A program made the position numbers and the translations under genes. A stretch of 14,149 bases of DNA from DATBDM01 sp034664425. GTDB taxonomy: Bacteria > Actinomycetota > Thermoleophilia > Solirubrobacterales > Solirubrobacteraceae. This document shows, piece by piece, positions 1 through 6,871 of the stretch (position 1 is its first letter; every line of letters begins with the position of its first letter). The notes under the pieces were generated by a model. It was not told the origin of the DNA. It saw only the letters and a list, made by a program, of their open reading frames with translations, and made no database searches. The stretch spans positions 1-14,149 of the forward strand of contig JAXDHR010000003.1 in NCBI GenBank assembly GCA_034664425.1. The letters run 5' to 3'.

Positions 1-1106
1 ACGGCTTCGGCGCGCACAGCAGCGCGGTGCCGTACTGCTCGGACTCGACGACCCAAGGCACCGCCGACGCCAACCCCGACGACTACCGCCGCGTCGCCGT
101 CGACGTGAGCTGGCGCATCGCCGGCAAGACGGGCAGGGTGCGTCAGGAGGCGACGATCAACAACCCGGGCAGCGCGTACGCGTCCGCGGTCCGTTCGCTC
201 GTCATGAAGACGCCGGCCCTTGCCCCGCCGTATCTCGTCTCGAGCCCGTTGACCACCTCGGTCGTCTTCACCGCGCAGACGACCGGCATCCCGAGCTTCG
301 TCCGCTGGTACGTCGACAACCTCTCCCACGGCAACGCGACCGGCTCGGCGACGACCTGGGACTTCACGTGGGACCTGAACGGCGTCGTCGACGGCACGTA
401 CACGATCGGCGCCGAGGCCTTCGACGCCGACAACGAGAGCGGCGCGAGCCGCTCGGTCACCGTCACCATCAACCGCGCCGCGCCGCAGCAGCCGACGGGC
501 CTCGCCGCCGGCCGCAACGGCTCGAACGGCGTCGAGTTCGAGTGGAACCCCAACCCGGAGCGCGACATCACCGGATATCGCGTGTACCAGATGGTCGGCG
601 CGGCCCCGGCGCCGTCGTCCGACACCAAGGTCTGCGAGACCTCGACGGGCGACCCCAACCCGACCCAGTGCCGTAGCACGACCGCGCCGATGACGGGCAG
701 CTTCCGCTACTACGTCGTCGCCCTCGGCCCCGCACGTCCGCCGGCGACGGGCACCGAGCAGAGCGCGACGCCGTCGGTCACGCAGACCGTGCTGGTCGAC
801 TCGACCAACGTCGCGCCGAACGCGCCGCAGAACGTCAACGCCAGCCGCCAGGATGCCCTCGTCACCCTCACGTGGTCGGCGCCCGCCGCTCCCGCCGCCG
901 GCGAGGCCACCGACACGCTGCGCTACTACCGCATCTACCGCGACGGCACCGGCTACGCCAGTCGCATCGACACGACGGGCTCGGGTGCCGCCACCTCGTG
1001 GATCGACTTCAACGCCGGCGACACCCTGCACACGTACTACGTCACCGCGGTCGACTCGCACATGGCGGAGTCCCCCGTGGCGCCGACCGGCGGGATCACC
1101 AAGTGA
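1..1106 (+). CDS. Minor pilin-like protein with Ig-like and two FN3 domains (5' truncated)
   Basis: The reading frame is open to the left edge (first full codon at base 3), so the true start lies outside the window and the in-frame GTG at 27 is not the real start. The first visible part, with a DDYRRVAVDVSW stretch followed by a short basic segment, looks like the globular part of PilV-type minor pilins of actinobacteria. An Ig-like domain follows (about bases 225-480; AFDADNESG and SRSVTVTI strands). Two fibronectin type III domains come next (about 483-790 and 819-1100), each with the typical W...P and Y.VY / Y.IY strands. It would be an extracellular pilus-tip or adhesive subunit, but the prepilin leader cannot be checked here. 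Its stop overlaps the next pilin start by 4 bases (GTGA). The FN3 calls are firm. The pilin call rests on the DYRRV segment and on the neighbours. Confidence 0.72.
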   Translation, partial: GFGAHSSAVPYCSDSTTQGTADANPDDYRRVAVDVSWRIAGKTGRVRQEATINNPGSAYASAVRSLVMKTPALAPPYLVSSPLTTSVVFTAQTTGIPSFVRWYVDNLSHGNATGSATTWDFTWDLNGVVDGTYTIGAEAFDADNESGASRSVTVTINRAAPQQPTGLAAGRNGSNGVEFEWNPNPERDITGYRVYQMVGAAPAPSSDTKVCETSTGDPNPTQCRSTTAPMTGSFRYYVVALGPARPPATGTEQSATPSVTQTVLVDSTNVAPNAPQNVNASRQDALVTLTWSAPAAPAAGEATDTLRYYRIYRDGTGYASRIDTTGSGAATSWIDFNAGDTLHTYYVTAVDSHMAESPVAPTGGITK

Positions 1107-2056
1107 CGCGCGTGCGCTCCGAGCGGGGCATGACGCTGATCGAGCTGCTGATCGCGATGTCGCTCTCACTGCTGCTGCTCGGCTCGACGCTCGCCGTGTT
1201 CACGACGATGGAGCGCAACTCGTCGCGCAGCCAGGACCAGCTCGACGCGCAGAGCGAGGCGCGGGTCGCGTCGGAGCTCCTCGCGCTGCGGCTGCGCAAC
1301 CTCGCAAGTCCCACGACGACGAGCATCATCGCCACCGGCCTCTCGATCGAGCGCGCGACCGCGCAGGACCTTGTCTTCCGCAGCGTCAAGCCGACGGGCA
1401 CGCCGAGCGCGCAGAACCCGACGAACGTGCAGCGCGACCGCTTCTGCGTCACCGGCACGCGGCTGTACCGCCAGACGCAGTCGTGGACGGCGGCCGACCC
1501 GGGGCTGCCGACCGGCGCCTGCGGCGTCGCCACCGGGTGGTCGACGACCCGGGTGCTCGCGCAGCACATCACCAACGGCGCGCGGCCCGCGTTCACCTAC
1601 CTCGTCAGCCCGAGCGGGACGGTGTCCGAGCAGACCAGCGTCGACACCACGTCGACGGACGCGGTCCAGAGCGTCCAGAGCATCCGCTCGGACCTCTTCG
1701 TCGACGCCAAGCCGAACGTCGCGCCGCGAGAGACCGAGCTCACCAGTCGCCTGTTCCTGCGCAACCAGAACCGCAAGCCCGTCTCGGACTTCAGCGTCAC
1801 CTGCACGGGCGTCAACCGCGGCGTCCTGCTCAACGGCTCGGCATCGAGCGACCCAGAGGGCGGACCGCTCACGTTCGAGTGGCGCGACGGCGGGGTGAAG
1901 ATCGGGACGGGGGTCACCTACACCGCGACTTCGCTCAGCGCCGGGACGCACTCCTTCACGCTCAACGTGACCGACAGCAGTTCCCAGTCGACGCTCTCCA
2001 GCACGAAGACGGCGACCATCGCGATCACGCCCACGACCACCTGCTCGGTGCCATGA
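1103..2056 (+). CDS. PilW-type minor pilin with C-terminal PKD-like domain
   Basis: This 317-residue protein has a class III-type prepilin leader. Residues 1-9 (MTRVRSERG) end in Gly9, followed by mature M-T-L-I-E with Glu at +5, then a hydrophobic helix to about residue 30. Cleavage by the prepilin peptidase encoded downstream is expected after Gly9. The middle resembles PilW-type minor pilins. From about residue 223 (NRKPVSDFSV) to 312 there is a PKD/Ig-like beta domain with SASSDPEGGPLTFEW and a final HSFTLNVTD strand. The GTG at 1103 is chosen because it overlaps the previous stop by 4 bases and leaves a short leader. The GTG at 1112 is in frame and also possible. The protein probably primes or decorates the pilus. 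The PKD domain may mediate contacts outside the cell. No clear ribosome binding site is seen, so translation is probably coupled. Confidence 0.85.
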   Translation: MTRVRSERGMTLIELLIAMSLSLLLLGSTLAVFTTMERNSSRSQDQLDAQSEARVASELLALRLRNLASPTTTSIIATGLSIERATAQDLVFRSVKPTGTPSAQNPTNVQRDRFCVTGTRLYRQTQSWTAADPGLPTGACGVATGWSTTRVLAQHITNGARPAFTYLVSPSGTVSEQTSVDTTSTDAVQSVQSIRSDLFVDAKPNVAPRETELTSRLFLRNQNRKPVSDFSVTCTGVNRGVLLNGSASSDPEGGPLTFEWRDGGVKIGTGVTYTATSLSAGTHSFTLNVTDSSSQSTLSSTKTATIAITPTTTCSVP

Positions 2057-3261
2057 CCTCACGCCTGCGCCGCGACGACGGCTACGTGCTCGTCACCGCG
2101 ATCATCCTCATGACGATCATGCTCGTGATCGGGCTCGCGGCGTTCACGTCCGCGGGCACGGAGCAGAAGATGTCCGCGAAGCAGCGGGAACGCGAGTCGC
2201 GCCTGAATCTCGCCGAGGGCGTGCTCTCCAGCGAGGCCTACATCCTCTCGCGCAACTGGCCCGACACCGCCCTGAAGGCGTTCCCCCCGGCCGCGCCCTG
2301 CACGGAGACGTCGACGGCGAACCCGAAATGCCCGTCGGTGACCGCGGTCCAGGGGAACTTCACGGCGCTCGACTTCAAGCTCGGCATGCACTGGAACGTG
2401 CAAATCCGCGACAACGGCAACGGCGCGACCGACTACTACAGCGATGCGGCGACCGCGACCCAGCCCGGCTGGGATGCGAGCGGCCCGAACGGCAAGCCGG
2501 ACGGCCGGCTGTGGATTCGCGCGCAAGGACAGATCGGCACGAAGACGCGCACGATCGTCGCGCTCGTCAAGGCCGAGACGCGCAACGTGACGTTCCCGAA
2601 CGCGGCCTTCGTGTCGGGCTCCGTCGCAACCGGCAACGCCGGCAACAAGGTCATCGTGGCCACTGGCGGGAGCACCGCGCAGGTGCGCTGCAACGACAAC
2701 GGAGCGACGCCCGACCGCAGCACGAACCCGTGCCGGTCCTTCGACTACTCGAAGGGCCAGATTGACGGGCCGGTGCAGTCCAACGCCTCGATCCCGGCGT
2801 CGATCCTCACGCCCGACCAGGTCCAGGTGCTGCGCCAGTTGGCGATCGCCGCGAATACCTACTACACCGGCTGCCCGCCGACCGACGCGGCCTACTCCGG
2901 CGCCGTGGTCTTCGTCGAGAGCGGCACCTGCACGCTGAGCAGCAACACCTCCGTCAACTCCGCGGCCTCGCCGGGCTACTTCGTCATCGCCAACGGAACG
3001 CTACGTGTGACGGGCACCGTGTCCTGGTACGGCGCCATCTACGCGCTCAACGGCCAGGGCGCCGGCAGCTCGACGCCCGTCGTCGACCTCAGCGGCAACG
3101 TCGACTTCCACGGCGGCGTCTTCATCGACGGGAATGGTCAGCTCCTGCTCGGGGAGAGCAAGTTCAACCTGACCTACGACCCGAACGGGTTCCCGCCGAT
3201 CCAGAGCTTCGGAACCGTCGGCATCGTCCAGAACACCTGGCGCGAGCTGACCGGAAGCTGA
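2053..3261 (+). CDS. PilX-type minor pilin / pilus assembly protein
   Basis: This 402-residue protein starts at an ATG that overlaps the previous stop (ATGA). The N-terminus is a basic leader ending in DDG (residues 8-10), then YVLVTAIILMTIMLVIGLAA, a pilin-like helix. This is the PilX N-terminal pattern. Position +5 after Gly10 is Thr and not Glu, which is common in PilX-like proteins but unusual for major pilins. The body (about 40-402) has paired cysteines, an Ala/Asn/Gly-rich middle, and a C-terminal part with repeated short strands (GTLRVTGTVSWYGAIYALNG, DLSGNVDFHGGVFIDG) that suggests a stacked beta architecture. Together with PilW and the FN3 pilin it would form a minor-pilin tip complex. 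The downstream gap holds only a promoter, so transcription may continue into pilM. Confidence 0.8.
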   Translation: MTSRLRRDDGYVLVTAIILMTIMLVIGLAAFTSAGTEQKMSAKQRERESRLNLAEGVLSSEAYILSRNWPDTALKAFPPAAPCTETSTANPKCPSVTAVQGNFTALDFKLGMHWNVQIRDNGNGATDYYSDAATATQPGWDASGPNGKPDGRLWIRAQGQIGTKTRTIVALVKAETRNVTFPNAAFVSGSVATGNAGNKVIVATGGSTAQVRCNDNGATPDRSTNPCRSFDYSKGQIDGPVQSNASIPASILTPDQVQVLRQLAIAANTYYTGCPPTDAAYSGAVVFVESGTCTLSSNTSVNSAASPGYFVIANGTLRVTGTVSWYGAIYALNGQGAGSSTPVVDLSGNVDFHGGVFIDGNGQLLLGESKFNLTYDPNGFPPIQSFGTVGIVQNTWRELTGS

Positions 3262-3268
3262 CCGCCGG

Positions 3269-3296
3269 CTCAAGCGAGCCTCCACCACTGCCGATA
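3269..3296 (+). promoter_or_regulatory. Sigma-28-type promoter upstream of pilM
   Basis: CTCAAG at 3269-3274 and GCCGATA at 3290-3296 are separated by exactly 15 bases. The GCCGATA element matches the -10 of FliA/WhiG/SigD promoters (GCCGATAA), and TCAA fits a degenerate TAAA -35. The element ends 8 bases before the pilM GTG, so a transcript from it would have almost no leader. The same motif with the same spacing recurs at 5175-5202 and 12175-12202, which makes chance unlikely. Activity is inferred. Confidence 0.7.
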
Positions 3297-3304
3297 GAGG
3301 GACC

Positions 3305-4354
3305 GTGTTCAAGAAGAAGCGCGTGAACGCCGACGCCGCCGTCGGCCTCGACCTGGATCCAAGCCACATCGCGGCTGCGGAAGTGCATGTCAACGGCTCG
3401 ATCACGGTGACCCGCGGCGCCGTCGCCGACCTGCGTCCCGGCATCCTGCGCGACGGCGAGGTCGTCGACCCGGTCGCGCTGGGCGACGAGCTGCGCGCGT
3501 TCTTCGCCGAGCACGAGCTTCCGCGCCGCGTGCGCCTCGGGGTCGCCAACCAGCGCATCGTGGTGCGCACGCTCGACCTGCCGCCGATCGACGACCCCAA
3601 GGCGCTCGCCGCCGCCGTCAAGCTCGAGGCGCCCGATCACATCCCGATGCCGATCGAGGAGGCCGTCGTCGACTTCCAGTCGCTCGGCCTCGTCGGCACG
3701 GCCAAGGGCCCCCGCACCCGCGTGGTCGTCGCCGCCGCCCGGCGCGAGACGATCGACCGCCTCGTCGACGCCGCCCGCCACGCCGGCCTCGAGCTCGCGG
3801 GCATCGACCTCTCGGCCTTCGCGATGATCCGCGCGCTGCGCCCGACCGAGGGCGACGGCGACGGTGCCGTGCTCTACGTCAACGCATCGGGCCTGACGAA
3901 CATCGCGGTCGCCAACGCGAGCGGATGCCTGTTCACGCGCGCCGCCGCCGGCGGCCTCGACGCCACGAGCGCCGCGCTCTCCGAGCGCCGTGCCCTGACC
4001 CGCGAGCACGCCCGCGCGTGGATGTCGCACGTCGGCCTCATCACGCCGCTGGAGGACGTCGAGGGCGACGCCGAGCTGATCGCCGCAACGCGCGCCGCCC
4101 TCGAGGAGGGTGTGCACCAGCTGGCCGACACGGTCCGCAACTCGCTGAACTTCTACCGGACCCAGGAGAGCGCCGAGAAGGTCGAGCGCGCAGTGCTCAC
4201 GGGCCCGGCGATCGCGATCCCGGGCTACGCCGAGCGCCTCGGGGAGCAGCTCAAGCTGCCGCTCGAGCCGGTGCTGGCGGCCACGACCGCCGAGGACGTC
4301 GACCTGCACCGCCTCACGGTGGCGGCGGGCCTCGCCGTCAGCTCGGTCGGCTGA
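3305..4354 (+). CDS. pilM: Type IV pilus assembly protein PilM (actin-like ATPase)
   Basis: PilM is the cytoplasmic actin-fold member of the T4P alignment complex. It binds the N-terminal peptide of PilN and links the assembly motor to the membrane complex. This 349-residue protein has the family length and landmarks: an N-terminal nucleotide-binding strand AVGLDLDPSHIAAAEV (about 12-27), RDGEVVDPVAL (about 55-65), VRLGVANQRIVVRTLDLPPI (about 77-96), DHIPMPIEEAVVDFQ (about 112-126) and a C-terminal GPAIAIPGYAERL segment. The phosphate-binding loop reads DLDPSH where many homologues have DIGSSS, so the usual Gly is Asp. The GTG start is preceded by GAGGGA and sits 8 bases after a sigma-28-type promoter. 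PilD follows after 10 bases. Confidence 0.93.
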   Translation: MFKKKRVNADAAVGLDLDPSHIAAAEVHVNGSITVTRGAVADLRPGILRDGEVVDPVALGDELRAFFAEHELPRRVRLGVANQRIVVRTLDLPPIDDPKALAAAVKLEAPDHIPMPIEEAVVDFQSLGLVGTAKGPRTRVVVAAARRETIDRLVDAARHAGLELAGIDLSAFAMIRALRPTEGDGDGAVLYVNASGLTNIAVANASGCLFTRAAAGGLDATSAALSERRALTREHARAWMSHVGLITPLEDVEGDAELIAATRAALEEGVHQLADTVRNSLNFYRTQESAEKVERAVLTGPAIAIPGYAERLGEQLKLPLEPVLAATTAEDVDLHRLTVAAGLAVSSVG

Positions 4355-4358
4355 GGGA
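4353..4358 (+). promoter_or_regulatory. Ribosome binding site for pilD
   Basis: GAGGGA overlaps the pilM stop codon and lies 6 bases before the ATG at 4365, fixing that start for the prepilin peptidase and implying coupled translation. Confidence 0.6.
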
Positions 4359-4364
4359 CCTCCG

Positions 4365-5129
4365 ATGACCCTGGGGTTCGCCGCGCCGCTGTCGGTGATC
4401 TTCGGCGGCATCCTCGGCTCGTTCCTGAACGTCGTCGTGTGGCGCCTGCCGCGCGGCGAGTCGCTCTCGCACCCGGGCTCGCACTGCCCGGGGTGCGATT
4501 CGCCGATCCGGCCCTATGACAACGTGCCCGTGCTGTCCTGGCTGATCCTACGGGGCCGCTGCCGCGACTGCGGCGTACGGATCCCCTGGCGCTACCCGGC
4601 CGTCGAGGCCGGGACCGCCGTCCTGTGCGGGCTCGTCGCGCTGGCGCTCTGGGACCAGCGGCCGCAGCTGTGGCTCGGCCTGCTGCTCGTGCTGCTGCTC
4701 GTCCCGATCACCCTGATCGACCTCGAGCACCACATCATTCCCAACAAGCTCGTGGCCTTCGGCAGCGCGGGGGCCGTCGCGATCGTCGCGGCGCTCGACC
4801 CCGGCGCGCTGCCCGCCCACCTGATCGCCGCGGCGGCGGCGGGCGGCTTCCTGCTGATCGCCGCGATCGCCTATCCGGCGGGCATGGGCATGGGCGACGT
4901 CAAGCTCGCCGGCATGCTCGGCCTGTTCCTGGGCCGCACCGTCGCACCCGCGATGTTCGTCGCCTTCATCGGCGGCACGCTCGTCGGCGTGGCCATCATG
5001 GCCCGCGTGGGAGCCGCCGCAGGCCGCAAGAAGGGGATCCCCTTCGGCCCGTATCTCGCGCTCGGCGGACTCGTCGGGCTGCTCGCCGGCGACGCGATCG
5101 TCGACTGGTACCTGAGCACGTTCTCGTAG
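4365..5129 (+). CDS. pilD: Prepilin peptidase / N-methyltransferase (A24 family)
   Basis: This membrane aspartic peptidase removes the leader of prepilins after the conserved Gly and, in this subfamily, methylates the new N-terminus. The 254-residue protein has the standard N-terminal GSFLNVVVWRLPRGES (18-33), the four-cysteine domain with C41-x2-C44 and C66-x2-C69, and both catalytic aspartates: D119 in LIDLEHHIIPN and D178 in GMGMGDVKLAG. Several hydrophobic helices fill the rest. All key residues are present, so it should be active on the pilins at the left of the window. The start is supported by a GAGGGA site 6 bases upstream. An 84-base gap follows before pilN, with two small inverted repeats and a new promoter, so pilN-pilO can be expressed independently. 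Confidence 0.95.
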   Translation: MTLGFAAPLSVIFGGILGSFLNVVVWRLPRGESLSHPGSHCPGCDSPIRPYDNVPVLSWLILRGRCRDCGVRIPWRYPAVEAGTAVLCGLVALALWDQRPQLWLGLLLVLLLVPITLIDLEHHIIPNKLVAFGSAGAVAIVAALDPGALPAHLIAAAAAGGFLLIAAIAYPAGMGMGDVKLAGMLGLFLGRTVAPAMFVAFIGGTLVGVAIMARVGAAAGRKKGIPFGPYLALGGLVGLLAGDAIVDWYLSTFS

Positions 5130-5174
5130 TTCCGCGAGCCGGATGCGGCTGGGGTGACAACCCCACCGATCCGC

Positions 5175-5202
5175 CTCAAGTGGGCCACGGGCGCTGCCGA
5201 TA
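5175..5202 (+). promoter_or_regulatory. Sigma-28-type promoter upstream of pilN
   Basis: CTCAAG at 5175-5180 and GCCGATA at 5196-5202 have exactly 15 bases between them, as at pilM. The -10 ends 11 bases before the pilN ATG. The AGGAGG at 5205-5210 lies in the region where transcription would begin, so it may serve mainly transcripts that come from further upstream. The promoter role is inferred from its match to sigma-28 architecture. Confidence 0.7.
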
Positions 5203-5204
5203 GC

Positions 5205-5210
5205 AGGAGG
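5205..5210 (+). promoter_or_regulatory. Ribosome binding site for pilN
   Basis: AGGAGG, continuing as GGA, lies 3 bases before the ATG at 5214. It supports that start over the in-frame upstream GTG at 5154, which would add 20 residues and place the promoter motif inside the gene. Confidence 0.65.
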
Positions 5211-5213
5211 GAC

Positions 5214-6080
5214 ATGAAGGCCGTCAACCTCCTCCCATCGGATCTGCGCGGAGCCGCCCCGGCTTCTGCAGCGGTCGCCTCCGGCGATCAGGCCGCGGGT
5301 CGCCTGGGCGCCTTCGCGGTCCTCGGCGTGCTCGCGTTCTGCGTCGTCGCCCTCGCCGCCTACGTCCTGACCTCCAACACGGTCAAGGATCGCCAGGCCA
5401 AGCTCGACCAGGTCACCGCCCAGACCGCGGTCGCATCCGCGCAAGCGGCGAAGCTGAAGCCCTACGCCGACTTCGAGGCCGCCGCGAAGACCCGCGTGCA
5501 GACGGTGGCCGACCTCGCCGCCGCCCGCTTCGACTGGGCGAACGCGCTGCGCGACATCGCGCGCGCCGTTCCGGGCGAGGTCACGCTGACCTCGCTGAGC
5601 GCGTCGCTCTCCGGGAGCTCGGGTTCGACGGGCAGCGATCCGCTGCGCGCCTCGATCAGCTCGCCGGCCGTGACGATGCAGGGCTGCACGACCGGCCAGC
5701 GGGCCGTCGCGGCGCTGCTCTCGCGACTGCACGACGTGCGCGGTGTGACGCGCGTGGCGCTCTCGAAGTCCGAGCGCCCCGCGGCGGGTGCCACGCAGCA
5801 GTCGCCGAGCGCCACGGGCGTCAAGGCGTGCAACGGCAACCGGCCCCCGACCTTCTCGGTCGTCGCCTTCTTCGAGCGGTCGCACGTCCCCGCCACGGTG
5901 GCCGACGTGACCGTCGGCTCGACGGGCGGCTCGACCGCCTCCGCCACCGGCGCGACGGCGACCTCGACTCCCGCGGCCGCCGGCACGGCGTCGAGCTCGA
6001 CGACCACGCCCGCGGCGGCGACGTCGACGCCGGCGCCGACCACGACGACCACCTCGACCCCGGCCTCGACGACCCCCTGA
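5214..6080 (+). CDS. pilN: Type IV pilus assembly protein PilN
   Basis: PilN is a single-pass membrane protein whose short cytoplasmic N-terminus docks on PilM and whose outer domain pairs with PilO. The 288-residue protein starts MKAVNLLP, the conserved PilM-binding motif (NLLP at 5-8). A transmembrane helix follows at about 31-52, then a coiled-coil-like segment (about 53-90) and an alpha/beta domain with FDWANALRDIARAVPGEVTLTSLS. The last 50 or so residues are an Ala/Ser/Thr/Pro-rich tail without predicted structure, which standard PilN proteins lack. Two cysteines (in MQGCTTG and VKACNG) could form a disulfide outside the membrane. It has its own putative sigma-28-type promoter, is followed directly by pilO, and is probably co-transcribed with it. 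Confidence 0.88.
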   Translation: MKAVNLLPSDLRGAAPASAAVASGDQAAGRLGAFAVLGVLAFCVVALAAYVLTSNTVKDRQAKLDQVTAQTAVASAQAAKLKPYADFEAAAKTRVQTVADLAAARFDWANALRDIARAVPGEVTLTSLSASLSGSSGSTGSDPLRASISSPAVTMQGCTTGQRAVAALLSRLHDVRGVTRVALSKSERPAAGATQQSPSATGVKACNGNRPPTFSVVAFFERSHVPATVADVTVGSTGGSTASATGATATSTPAAAGTASSSTTTPAAATSTPAPTTTTTSTPASTTP

Positions 6081-6085
6081 CGGTG

Positions 6086-6871
6086 ATGACGCTCTCGCGC
6101 AACAACAAGATCCTCCTCGCCGTCGCGGTCGCCGCGGCCGCGCTCGCGGGCTTCTGGTTCCTCGTGCTGGCGCCCAAGCGCCTCGAGGCGACCCGCCTGG
6201 ACGCGAAGATCACGGCCAAGCAGGCCGAGGCGGCGCAGGCGCAGCAGCAGCGCGTCACCTACGAGAAGGCGCGCGCGTCCTACAAGGCGGACTACACCAA
6301 GCTCGTCAGCCTCGGCAAGGCGGTGCCCGCCGACGACGACGTGCGTTCGCTGATGGTCCAGCTCGACTCGGTCGCCGGCAACACGCACGTCGGCTTCGAC
6401 AAGGTCGACGTCGGCTCCGGCGCCGGAGCCGTCGCTCCGTCAACCACCACGACCGGCGCCACCGTGGCGACTGCGTCCACGCTCGCGCCTGCCCCGGGCC
6501 TCAGCCCGATCGGCACCACGGGTGTCTCGGCGCTGCCGTTCGCGCTGAGCTTCAGCGGCTCGTTCTTCAACCTCTCCACGTACTTCGACCGGCTCGAGAA
6601 CTTCGTCGCCGTGCGCAACCAGCATGTCCGCGCCAAGGGCCGCCTGCTGCGCATCGAGTCGATCGACATCACCCCGGGCTCGACGGGCTGGCCGTCGATG
6701 ACGGCCGCGGTCGGCGCCGCGTCCTACGTCATCGACCCGATCCCCGCGCTCGGAGCCGCGCCCACCTCCACGACCCCGGGGACCGGCACGACGCCGGCGC
6801 CCTCCGCCACGACTCCGGCAGGCACGACGCCGGCGACCACCACCGCGACCGTTTCCGGAGTTGCCCGATGA
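6086..6871 (+). CDS. pilO: Type IV pilus assembly protein PilO
   Basis: PilO is the membrane partner of PilN in the alignment subcomplex. The 261-residue protein has a short cytoplasmic N-terminus, a transmembrane helix at about 8-28 (ILLAVAVAAAALAGFWFLVL), the typical APKRLEATRLDAKITAKQAE coiled coil (about 29-65), and a ferredoxin-like domain containing VRSLMVQLDSVAG, a GSFFNLSTYFDRLENFV segment and a RLLRIESIDI strand. Ala/Thr/Pro-rich stretches lie in the middle and make up the last 35 or so residues. ATG 6086 is chosen. GTG 6083, one codon earlier, is equally possible. No ribosome binding site is visible, and the gene begins 5 bases after pilN, so coupling is likely. Its stop overlaps the next ATG (ATGA). 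Confidence 0.88.
   Translation: MTLSRNNKILLAVAVAAAALAGFWFLVLAPKRLEATRLDAKITAKQAEAAQAQQQRVTYEKARASYKADYTKLVSLGKAVPADDDVRSLMVQLDSVAGNTHVGFDKVDVGSGAGAVAPSTTTTGATVATASTLAPAPGLSPIGTTGVSALPFALSFSGSFFNLSTYFDRLENFVAVRNQHVRAKGRLLRIESIDITPGSTGWPSMTAAVGAASYVIDPIPALGAAPTSTTPGTGTTPAPSATTPAGTTPATTTATVSGVAR

Noticed and set aside
853..2052. Long N-terminal extensions of the PilX-type and PilW-type frames
   Set aside because: The extensions run inside neighbouring genes and translate to Arg/Pro/Ala-rich sequence. Starts at 2053 and 1103 restore normal prepilin leaders.
3164..4411. 415-codon open frame on the - strand across pilM
   Set aside because: The translation is low complexity (Arg/Gly/Asp/Val) without motifs, and it covers a clear PilM gene and two gene borders.
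5137..5165. Two small inverted repeats after pilD as an intrinsic terminator
   Set aside because: The stems are only 5-6 bp (AGCCG/CGGCT and TGGGGT/ACCCCA) with no T-run, too weak to call as a terminator.
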